DNA from: Tethya wilhelma
Lineage: Eukaryota; Porifera; Demospongiae; Tethyida; Tethyidae
Length of the DNA: 64,000 nt
Reading direction: 5' to 3'
Assembly: GCA_964030475.1 (NCBI GenBank)
Contig: CAXIPT010000003.1
Location: forward strand, 1,783,058-1,847,057
Of the stretch, positions 1 to 9,900 are shown one piece after another. A program made the translations under genes and the position numbers. Below the pieces are notes generated by a model. That model saw nothing but the letters and a program-made list of their open reading frames with translations, did not search any database and was not told where the DNA came from. How positions within the stretch are numbered: the first letter of the stretch is position 1; every line of letters begins with the position of its first letter.

Positions 1-81
1 CAATCTATTTGTGAACTTATGACAAAAAAAAAAAAGAACAGAGCAACAAAAATTGCCAAAATTTATCATCTACATGTATTT

Positions 82-440
82 CACACACACACACACACAC
101 ACATGCACACACACACACACACACTCACACACACACACACAGGAAGGTGTTGTTTGGATCGATGACGGTGACATCATACAGTAGAAAAGGGGAGGAGAAT
201 GGAGAGGCCTTCTTGGCCAGTGTGAGTCCTGAGAGGCTCTTCACTCCTCAGTCAGAGCCATGCTGTCTCTTTCCCGACGAGTCAAACATTCACGAGATAA
301 GAGCACACGAGTAAGTGTGTGTGTGTGTGTGTGTGTGTGTGCACCTTTAAAGTTTCAGGCTGTGCAAAAAATTTTGTGAATTTCGGAAATTTACCACTGG
401 ATTTGGACAAGTTCAATCTACTGTAGCTCTGTCAAGTCGT

Positions 441-483
<43 letters not shown>

Positions 484-735
484 CCTAATGTATAGCGCTG
501 TGGCCTGTGAATTGGATGTACTCTATCCCAGTGATAATAGGAGCCATTCCAATTAGTTCAGAGTGCACACACTCCATTGTGGTGAATAGATTATAGGTTT
601 TCATTGGTTACATTATCGGGAGAAAGTGGTCTTCCGTATACACTAAACACACTGCACACATGCACTCAAACCTAGTGGCTAATTAGGTACACATGTTGGC
701 ATTCATTCATACACAGCAACTTGGAAACAGACTGT

Positions 736-795
<60 letters not shown>

Positions 796-878
796 ACCCC
801 TTAGCTACATATTTTGTTCTTCATCTTCAAGATAACATCACAAGTTTTGACCCACAAGTAATTAACTGACCTGATTCA

Positions 879-911
<33 letters not shown>
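82..911. repeat. Cluster of CA/GT/GA microsatellites around ADO exons
   Basis: Separate dinucleotide arrays lie at about 82-142 (CA, with small interruptions), 313-342 (GT), 443-481 (GT), 733-793 (GT followed by GA) and 880-911 (CA). Three of them touch splice sites of the ADO gene: the array ending at 140 abuts an acceptor, the array at 313 starts inside a donor, and the array ending at 911 abuts the next acceptor. The only ambiguous base of the window, N at 912, lies at that last acceptor. Confidence 0.95.
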
Positions 912-2399
912 NGTGGACCAGTGGCATTTTTAGACATCCTTGGACCGTCTTATAACCCCAAGTTGGGCAGAGATTGCACTTACTACTACACAGAGAACTC
1001 CATCGATTCACCACCAAATGGGTCAGTGCCCTCTAATTTACTCATTAATGAAGAATGATAATTACTATCAGATTACAAAGGTCAGGGAATGAGGCTTTTT
1101 GGTTTACATCTGTACCATGGACTTATGATACTTTGGTTAATGCGTTGTGGGAAGTACTTACACAATTGCTTAGACTTTCATTTCACAATGGTTAACTCTT
1201 GCTTGTCAGTTGAAAGTACTCCAAGTTATTGTGATGGATGAAGGGGAAGTGAGGCTTGCTCAACCTTATTGCTGTGTGGCGAGTGTGAGCAAGGTTGCAC
1301 TTCAAAATGTAATAGGCTGTGTAATGTGTTGATGTAGATGTTTGGGTAAGCTGCAGAGTCCATTGCCTTTTGGAGGGGGTTAGAATCTAATTACCACCCT
1401 TCAATTGTTACGAGTACAGCCCTTCATTCAATGGCTAGTTTCATCTTGGGTCAATAGCTATTGTAGGCATTCCTTTCCACCAGTGGTGTTGTGCTCAAGG
1501 TGCCTCACGAGATTTAGTTGATCTGACCTGGAATGACAATAGGGTTTTCTTTGCTGACGACCATTACCGAGTAACGACCTTTACCTAGTATGTTTGTTTC
1601 TTTTTGCAGATCTGTATTTTTAAAGCCTGGTTCAAATCCTCCTTGGTTTTCATGTATACCATTGGTAAGTATTGTAATAACATTACATATAGCTTATTAC
1701 TTAGCCTCATATATCCACAAGCCTCTCCCTTAAAAAAAAGATGAAGGACCTAGTACACATGTTTGCACATGCACCAAATTTGTTTTTGTTTTTTTTTGTA
1801 GTTTTCTGCATACTTTTCAGTATATGTTACTTTGTATTTCAACCACTGACCATTCCAGCATCGTAGGTCAAAGATGAGTTATTTCAACTTATTTACACTC
1901 CTTTACCACACAGAGAAATTACTGGAAAGATAAACGGCTACATGTACGAAGATATCTGAATTCCCAGTATTGACTGGGAAAATTGAGCATGCGCAAACTG
2001 TACCTGGCCCTTTCCCAGTATGAGGCTACTTATCATTCTGCTTATTATGAGGTCAATATTGTTATTTAACCAATGCACATCCACACTCTTATTGTCCTCA
2101 GCCTTATACCGGTCCCAAGGCAACTGAATGAACCTCCCATGACTGTTGATGTGTTACTGTGGTGATGTGTGATACAGTTGTACTCGTACCTGTGTTGTAT
2201 ACATTGTTTCAAATGATACTAGACAAACATCATACTTTGTTCAATTATACAAACACATTTTTTTGGTTTTTTTTCAAGGTTATTATTATATTCCATCAGT
2301 TGTTGTTTATTCTTATTTGTTTGTTGTTTTCATCATTTTTCCCCCTTTGTTATTATATTATTGTGTATTTTTGGTCTCTTGTACTGTGTTGCTGTTTGA

Positions 2400-2439
<40 letters not shown>

Positions 2440-2649
2440 GGTTGTTAACTATACTAACTACTGATTCAATTCATGTTTGCATGTTTTTGTGTTGAGATCA
2501 AAGCTGAAAAATAACCAATGTTTTTTAAAATTTATAAACCATGATTATTATAATTGTGTAACAGCTAGTATGCATGCATCAATGCAGTTAAATGTGACAT
2601 ATGCATGGCTGCATGTGAACTATGTATATTGTTGCTATAGGAGTTATAA
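143..2649 (+). CDS. ADO: 2-aminoethanethiol (cysteamine) dioxygenase, 3' part
   Basis: ADO is a non-haem iron thiol dioxygenase that oxidises cysteamine and N-terminal cysteines, the latter as an oxygen sensor in animals. Exons read here are 143/144-310, 914-1021, 1610-1664 and a short final exon 2641-2649. The frame begins KVLFGSMTVTSY, matching the family's KVLYGKVRIS, continues with PDESNIHEIRAHD and GPVAFLDILGPSYNPKLGRD, and then CTYYY. The family's C-terminal half has NLHQID followed by GPAAFLDILAPPYDPDDGRDCHYY, so the match is unmistakable. The histidine in NIHEI corresponds to the third iron ligand; the HxH pair must lie on exons left of the window. Phases agree across 310/914 and 1021/1610. 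The last junction is less sure: splicing 1664 to 2641 gives a quick stop (CIPLEL), while reading through stops at 1731-1733. The acceptor before 914 includes the N at 912. The gene is 5'-incomplete. Confidence 0.88.
1734..2640. other. Intron or 3' flank of ADO, no other gene seen
   Basis: AT-rich noncoding sequence with a T-rich stretch around 2260-2350 and a GT array at about 2404-2438. Under the preferred splice model it is the last ADO intron. I see no recognisable exon here. Confidence 0.6.
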
Positions 2650-3115
2650 GCACTCCGGCCAAAGCTCAGCGTCTCTGAACTCCATTTCAGAAGGATTGTT
2701 GACCGCATGCCTGCAAGTGAAATTTGCAATCGTAGCCTGCCACTATGGCGAGAAAAAAGGGTTGTGGACAGCTGGCGGCTTCAATGGTAGTTATAATTAT
2801 AATAATAATGCATATAAGATAAGATTCATCATGTTAACAAATTCAATTCAATACAATGTCATAATAAATAACACACATACAAAAATTAATGCACTGTAGT
2901 AATAATTATTATAGTTATTATAAAAAAAAATCTCTAGAGGTATATGTATGTAACTATATAGGCACACATGCAATTGCATATCTCTGAACAAAGATTCAAA
3001 AGTGATTTACACGACAATAAGTAATAAAAAAAGATGTGATAATAACAGGTTATATACATTTTTAAGTGCAGCATTTTTTACTTTTCTTTGTTTTAGTTTC
3101 TGGTGGAGGACGTAA

Positions 3116-3118
<3 letters not shown>

Positions 3119-3152
<34 letters not shown>
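3119..3152. repeat. GT microsatellite
   Basis: About 17 uninterrupted TG units in the spacer between ADO and the RAB gene. The neighbouring stretch 2650-3480 shows no gene I can support. Confidence 0.95.
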
Positions 3153-3153
<1 letters not shown>

Positions 3154-3157
3154 CAGT

Positions 3158-3646
3158 CAATACATACTATCGTTACGGTCAATACTTTTCTTATGGAATA
3201 TACAGCTAACTTTTGACTGGTAAGGTGTAGGAAGCTGAAACAGCAACCAAAAGAATGTGGAGAACAAGTGCTTTCCAATGGTGTTGAATAAGAAAGTGTG
3301 CGTATATTATTAGTGAGGATGCTCCAAGAAAAACCAAAATGTCCAATATTGCTTATGCACTAAAATTTGCTATGTTTAGCTCGAGAACTTGACTTGCATT
3401 GACCAGCAATAAAGTGCAATGAGCCCTTTCAACATAAAACGCTATTATTTAACACACACAGCAGTAAACAGGGGGTCCTACTATTCAAACTCACTGATTA
3501 GGGTAGAATTTTTAGCCAGCTGGCCATTACTGGGAGTAGGGGGAGGAGATGATGTCAACTCCACTTCTTTCATGAGGACGTTCTCAAATGCTACCACTGC
3601 TACTCTTGTGAATAGCTCTTCAACATTATCACCTGCACACATACAT

Positions 3647-3694
<48 letters not shown>

Positions 3695-4275
3695 AGTACC
3701 GCCATTAGAAATTTGATAGGTCATTTAGCTGTAGTAGATGATTTTCACTAGCTAGCAATAATCATGTCCGTTAGCAAATTTTCATGGCCAAGTTTTGTTA
3801 GAACGACTGGTGAGGAGTCAACTTTGAAGTATGTACAGTGTATTACAGGTTTCAACACTACTCTTACAAAGAATGACTCATTCATACACTTACCCACAAT
3901 CACTTACAGCAAATGAAGCTTAGCAGATGCAAGCTGGGAACTATACACCCACTGTCCCATTGTCTCCTGGCTTCATTACAAAAATTAATGACTAATAATA
4001 TCATAGTAAGAAAGGTACTCAACTGCTCTGCTGCTGTAGTCTCCTCCAAACTAAGTCGATCTGGTCTGAGAATGCCGCCAGAAGGTTAAACACGTGGTAG
4101 ATAATGACATTCATGACATTGATAATACATACCAGTCAACACTATCTTATGGTCAATACTTTTCTTATGGGACATACAGCTACAGTAACTTTTGACTGGT
4201 AAGGCATAGGAAGCTGAGAAGGCAACTGAAAGAATGGGGAGAACGACTGCATTCCAATGGTGTTTGAAATTTTGA
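3158..4275 (+). repeat. Two direct copies of a ~140-bp sequence (3158-3300 and 4132-4275)
   Basis: Both copies contain GGTCAATACTTTTCTTATGG and then ACTTTTGACTGGTAAGG, followed by similar text about an AAGCTGA and a GGAGAAC word, and end near TTCCAATGGTGTT. They differ by scattered substitutions and small gaps. One copy is downstream of the last RAB exon, the other is in the RAB intron between 3632 and 4607, so the duplication flanks that exon. It looks like a dispersed-repeat fragment; no terminal structure is visible. Confidence 0.7.
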
Positions 4276-4981
4276 AATCGGTTGGATAATAAGAAAGTTA
4301 TTCAATTTTTTTACCGGCATACTCAAACTAGATGGACTTAAATGCATCTATTCTTCCTCTAGTTATATAATACCTACTCTGGTAGTATCTTGAAATATTT
4401 TCCAATTAGAAAGGCGTCGTTTATGAACAATTCATACTTCACTACATGCATGTACACTCACTGCAAACACAGCATAAAATGCTATAGTATTACGATCTTT
4501 TCCTGTCAAAGAGTTCAAGTATGTTTTGTCTATAGCTCCAAGTTTTATCCCTTGAGACTGCATCATCAGTGATATAATAAACATTGAGTGTATATTATTA
4601 TATTACCTGTTCTTGAGCTGGTACACCAGTACTCAGCACTGTACTTGTCTGCAAACTGATCAGCTTTCTTCTGCATCTCACCATAATCCCAGTCAGACTG
4701 TGTTTTCATGGATGGCACGTGTGATCGTGAGAGAAAATGAAAGCAAGTCACAATCAACTAGTGAAATTCACATATGTATGTACCATTAATTGTTAAAAGA
4801 CTGGATCACAAGTCTACACATTATTTAGAACACACATGCATTTATACTCTACAATGATTAATATTAATTATTATGTAACTGAACTACATGTACTATATTA
4901 CTCACAACAAGGTCTCTCTTTGTTGCCACAAGAAACACCACAAAATTGTTACAGTGCTCCTTAGCCTCCATCAACCACTCC

Positions 4982-5043
<62 letters not shown>

Positions 5044-5392
5044 AATAGCAATGCCAATTTAATTGATAGAAACTCTATAATTTATGTACTTCATCACATA
5101 GTATTACTAATAAAGAACATGGCATGTGAAATGAGACTATTATGTCCTGGCTAAGGTAAGCATTGCTGCAACCAACTACTCACATCTACTGACTTACTCT
5201 GTTCTGTATAATGACTCTATACTTGTTAAGTCAAAGGCCACTATTACCACTGCAATGAAAAAATTAATACCAAGAGGGATTGGATGTATGTATAATATCA
5301 TCATTACTGAAGCAAGTAAATTCATACCGTGGGCTCCTCGGAAGTAGGCAGTTGTTACCCCTTTGAACCGATCGGCACCTGCTGTGTCCCAG
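3481..5392 (-). CDS. RAB34/RAB36-like small GTPase, 3' part
   Basis: Five minus-strand exons with matching phases: 5392-5328, 5249-5198, 4981-4906, 4697-4607 and 3632-3481 (stop TAG at 3483-3481). The joined frame starts at switch II (WDTAGADRFKG), then RGAHVVIVAFDLTS, EEWLMEAKEH, FLVATKRDLV (the G4 motif in the [ST]KxD form found in RAB34/36), AEYWCTSSRTG (G5) and DNVEELFTRVA. The AEYW and FxRVA context is closest to RAB34/36, which act in Golgi-lysosome positioning, macropinocytosis and ciliogenesis in animals. Two oddities: the catalytic glutamine of the usual WDTAGQERF is Ala, and the C terminus (ISEFE) has no cysteine for prenylation. P-loop and switch I exons should lie above 5392 but are absent; a fibrinogen-like gene on the other strand starts within about 20 bp of the exon boundary. 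Confidence 0.82.
3649..3690. repeat. GT/CA microsatellite at a RAB splice acceptor
   Basis: About 20 GT units on the plus strand. On the minus strand they form a CA run about 15 bp upstream of the acceptor of the last RAB exon (3632). Confidence 0.95.
4984..5039. repeat. GA/TC microsatellite forming a RAB polypyrimidine tract
   Basis: About 28 GA units on the plus strand. Read on the minus strand they are a pure TC tract running directly into the CAG acceptor of RAB exon 4981-4906. Confidence 0.95.
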
Positions 5393-5402
5393 CTGCAAGT
5401 GT

Positions 5403-6263
5403 GTGTGTGTGATCGCCACTAAAGTCGACAATCTCTCAGAAAAACTAACAAAACTCATTAGTTCAAGTCGACCTGGAAATTCGCAATATCATCCTGCAAC
5501 TTCTTGCCACGAAATTCTAGATGTTGACGAAAATGCTCCTTCAGACTACTACTGGTTGAAAGCATCTACTGGATCCTCTGTTCTAATGTTCTGTGACATG
5601 ACCCGATCGTGCAAAGGAGTTGCTGGGCCTTGGATGAAGGTTGCCATGTTGGATATGACCAACAGCAATGAGCAATGTCCACCTGGTTTAAGGCAGATTG
5701 TCAAAAGTGGCAAACGTCTCTGTGCAATCAACTCCGATGAAGCTGGTTGCTCATCCGTTCTCTATAACACTTATGGAATAGAGTACAGCCAGGTGTGTGG
5801 AAAGGTGATCGGATACCAGGATAAGTCCACTGATGCGTTTGGTGGAGTACAAAGAACGATCGATGAAATCTATGTCGATGGAGTAAGTCTCACTCATGGC
5901 TCTCCACGAAATCACATCTGGACTTTTTCAGCTGCTGTCGATGAAGTTAACCCTAATCATGCTAGCGTTTGTCCTTGTCACAGTTCACAAGCAACCCAAC
6001 CATCTAGCTTCATTGGCAATGACTACTTCTGTGACACAGGAAGCAATGTACTATTTGACTATATTTTCTATCCTAATGACCCACTCTGGGACGGACAGGG
6101 ATGTGGACCAAGTAGCACATGTTGTGCTTTCAACAATCCTCCCTGGTTCCGTAAGCAGCTGACGTCAGCTACTGGAGACGACATAGAGATGAGGGTGTGT
6201 CGTGATGAGCATATAAGCAATGAAGATGTCCCGATAGAAATAGTGGAACTCTATGTACAGTAG
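5403..6263 (+). CDS. Fibrinogen-like secreted-type protein, copy 1, 5'-truncated
   Basis: An open frame of about 285 codons that runs to TAG without interruption. Visible signatures are SCHEILDVDENAPSDYYWLK, then MFCDMTRSCKGVAGPWMKVA (the YW...CDM layout of the start of fibrinogen C-terminal domains), followed by a cysteine-rich part with SVCPCHSS, CGPSSTCCAFNNPPWF and DDIEMRVCRDE. Such proteins are numerous in sponges and other early animals and are often lectin-like and secreted; I cannot name a function. It is very similar to the copy at 17799-18810 but begins only at the part corresponding to about 17942, so the signal peptide and first ~45 codons are missing. The frame opens inside a GT repeat with no ATG; the first in-frame ATG is well inside. 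It may be an inserted partial copy, or its first exon may lie elsewhere. It abuts the broken 5' side of the RAB gene. Confidence 0.7.
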   Translation: MCVIATKVDNLSEKLTKLISSSRPGNSQYHPATSCHEILDVDENAPSDYYWLKASTGSSVLMFCDMTRSCKGVAGPWMKVAMLDMTNSNEQCPPGLRQIVKSGKRLCAINSDEAGCSSVLYNTYGIEYSQVCGKVIGYQDKSTDAFGGVQRTIDEIYVDGVSLTHGSPRNHIWTFSAAVDEVNPNHASVCPCHSSQATQPSSFIGNDYFCDTGSNVLFDYIFYPNDPLWDGQGCGPSSTCCAFNNPPWFRKQLTSATGDDIEMRVCRDEHISNEDVPIEIVELYVQ

Positions 6264-6948
6264 ATTTGTGCCTGGCATTATACATGTGTATATGTTTTGG
6301 ACTATGCTTATAATGAACAGTTGTTGATACTATAGTTTTATAGCAGTTGCTTTTCTATCATTGATTGTTTATCATTTTGACTATATATAAATAGATTTTG
6401 CATGCATGATTACCATGTTGAAAAGTTTTAATGTTGTTAATTTTTGACATGAATGATGGTATTATCATTATACGCATGCAATTTCAACAGCAAGTGACTG
6501 ACAGAATATACAGCAATTGCCTCCTAACAACTGCTTATTATAGTACAATAACTATCCAGTTGTATACAGGACCTTCTACTACTGTACGTAGAGTTCCACT
6601 CTCTCAATTGGAATATAATCATTCCATGTTTATACTTAAGATGCAGTAGTGATTCACCGAAAATATCATAATATTTACACCATAAAGCTTGATGTTTAAT
6701 GCTGGCATGTATGTACTGAGATTGAAGTATTAATTATTGTTCACTATAATGAATATTATACATGCACTGGGTGACCCCTAGCTTCAGTTTTCAAGACTAA
6801 GCACCTGAATGTTTTGGTCTTTTGCAATATACTATAGACACTTGCCAGAGCAGGCATTATAGTAGGGTGGTGATGGGGGTGGTTAGATTATAAGATTGTT
6901 ATAACATTTATAAAGATGTGACCATTAGTTTGTGAAATTTCCATGCAG
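6264..6948. other. Noncoding stretch where upstream GCN2 exons would be expected
   Basis: I see no exon on either strand. GCN2 enters with a splice acceptor at 6947-6948 and a split codon, so upstream exons are required, but neither this stretch nor 1734-5400 contains recognisable kinase or early HisRS-like sequence. Confidence 0.6.
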
Positions 6949-9900
6949 TCTAATCCCGGAAGCTGAAGTGTTATATGTGGTGTCTGAAATCATCAGTGAA
7001 GTACCTGGTCTCCAAGAGAGTCAGTTCACGGTGTGGATGAACCACACCTCTCTCCTCTCCTCCATCCTCACCCACTGCTCCATTCCTCTGGAGAGACATA
7101 TAGAAGTGGCTTCACTGCTGCATAAGATTGATGTGAGCTATAATGATCTATATTGTGTCGTGTGGGTGTGTGGGTTAAAGGGTGGAAGTGTGCTTGTATG
7201 TGGGTGTGGGTGTGTTGTAGCTTAAATGATTGCATGTGATCCGTAATCAAGCCAACAATGGCTATTTTGAAAAGAAGAGGCACTTTGACAAAGTTTGTAT
7301 AGAATTTTAATGTTTTTGTATGTTGAAAATGGTGCACTTGGGAAAATAGCACCCTAAGCTTTGAAGTTCATGTATACTAATCTCCATCTATCATTTGACA
7401 TCAACATATATGCATATCTTCTAGTCTGGAACAGTGAAACCTTCAGAGTTAGAAAGACGATTGCAAGAGAAAGGATTACGACTTTCTCCCTTAGCTGTAA
7501 GTGTCTGTACATGTAGTTTGTTTTTTTTTTGCTTGTTTTAATTTTGACTCTATGTGAGTCATTATGATGCGATTGCTGACTTTTTCTGTGTACATATTCT
7601 TCCATTTATAGACAAAAACTCTTCAGAAATTTGTTTGTTCTGCGATATCTATTGACTCGAGAGATGCTCCGAGTCTACTGGAGCCTCTATTGAGAGACAG
7701 GTCACGTGACGTGGGATCAAAGGCATCGCTAGCATGGCAGGAGATTTGCTCTGTTGTCAAATATTTCCGACAATTCGGCGGCAAAGAAAATGTAAGTCAT
7801 ACTATTGATCAAAGAAATACAAAAGTATAAGATTTAAAGTCTACTGTAAACCTACACATGCATGCATGTGGATATCCTAGTCAAGAGACATGTAACTACC
7901 TGTATGTTGTAACTTATTGATAATATATTCTTGCTCAAATCTATATCTTGGAGACATTAAATTTTCCAATGTCACGTCAGACACAGTATGTGTGTTAAAT
8001 GATTCAACTGACATTTAACACTGAGGGTGATTCAGAAACTTTTCCAATTTTTTAAAACTCCATGTCATGATGATATCACTGTACCCCCTCAGGTGTACAT
8101 TCATCCTGGTCTGTCTCCTTGTGTGAACCACTTTAGTGGGGTGGTGTTCCAGTTCATGGCCACATCTACTGCTCACAGCTCCACCAAGAAGAGCAAGAGA
8201 ACAAAGAGAACTCCTCTGGCTATTGGTGGAAGGTACCATGTAATATACATGGCATATATACCACAAACGTCTTGTTTCATGAATCAACCTCCCTTAATAT
8301 TGTCCATGTCATGTGTATAGTTACAAGGTACATGACTGATGTCCCACTTGGCTGTCCCTATATTGTTTTGAGATTAATGCTCATGAATTATATAAGTTGC
8401 CTAAATAACACATTCAAAGTAACTATCATAGTAGGTCCGTGGAGTCCATCTTTTGACATTCCATGCATGCATGCACTATATACACCTGGCAGTGCTCGGA
8501 CAAATCACATTCTCTCACACACTCACACACTCTCACATTCTATACCCTCACACACTCACACACTCTCACACTCTATATACCCTCACACACTCACACACTC
8601 ACACACTCATACCCCCTCAGGTATGATCGTCTCCTTGGTATGTTCCGTCGTCCTGGTAAGCAGCCCTCCAGTGTGTCAGTGGTGGGCGTGACCATCATGA
8701 GTGAGGTCATCATGAATGGAGTCATCTCATCTTACATCACTGGAACTGTACGTAAATTCACTTGTCATGATATTGACCATGTATTTAGTATAGGCACACA
8801 CAATATCCCAGCTAGATATGTGGAATTCTTCAGGGAGCATATGCATGCACGTCTTACTAAATCAGCAAAGAGTTGTATAAATTAGTCCACTCCAAGCTTA
8901 GCTCTGTACCCAGGATCCGTCACCTTTGGCCTTTAGAGGGGAGAGCCTGCATGGGTACGAGGCTTGTCTCAAGCTCCATGTGATAATGGACTGGTGTGCC
9001 AAGGTGTACATATAGGTGGACTTCTGCGATGATATTTTTTTTTCTTTTTTTTGTGAAAGACATGCAAGACTATATAAAATGCCACGGGGCAGACTTGAAC
9101 TCACAACCCTAGAGTTATGAGTCAGAGAACTAAACCACTCATCCACAGTGTTACACACGCACACACACACATACATTCAGTGTCACATCACCAAGTGCCC
9201 AGTGCTCGTGTGTTGGTTGGGTCGTGAGTCTCTCCAACAAGAGTGCATCAGTCTGGTCCGTGACCTTTGGACCCAGGGGATATCGGCTGATATCCTCTAC
9301 GATGCCATGGGTATGGACACTGTTGAAGACGTCCAGGAGTTCTGTCGAAGCTATTTCATCCCACATTTGGTCGTGCTCAGCGACAAGAAACTCTTCTTTG
9401 AAAGAAAACAGGTCTGAAAACACACTATAGTATCAATATACAAGAATATACTTTAAATTTTCAAAGCATGCAATATCTACTGCAATCAGAAAAGGTAAAT
9501 GCCTCACTCGAGTAATGAGGGGGGCTCTGCTTTAAGTTCTTTGACTAATTATGGGACTAGGTCTATAGATCACAAGCAATACGCATCTTTTATGCATTTT
9601 GCGATGCATGGCTCACTTGAAAATACTTGAGTGTATGTAGTTGTCAAAACTCAAGGTCCGTGGGAACACTTATAGCAGTATGCAACAAATTACAGTATTA
9701 GACTAACTTAAAATAGTATCTTATGATAGATTGCAGTCGAAAACCCAAGATATTAATACAGATTTACCACACCTTACTTGAGTTGGTCATGTTATAAAGT
9801 TGTTAATTGCATGTACTTAATTTGTACTCTGCATCTAGTATGCATTCCATACGGGTGTGGTTGAAACTGTAGCTGCAGTACATGTAACACAGTTGGAATG

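Noticed and set aside
2159..2464. Open frame of about 100 codons ending in a Cys-Val run
   Set aside because: It is T-rich sequence plus a GT array; no homology features, and it lies in the ADO intron or flank.
2651..2790. Protein-like stretch after the proposed ADO stop (VDRMPASEICNRSLPLW) and an overlapping frame (CLQVKFAIVACHYGEKKG)
   Set aside because: Neither frame could be tied to a family or to neighbouring exons by phase, so no gene was called.
9081..9152. tRNA gene on the minus strand
   Set aside because: A and B box resemblance is present, but the acceptor and anticodon stems do not pair; kept only as a possible SINE head.
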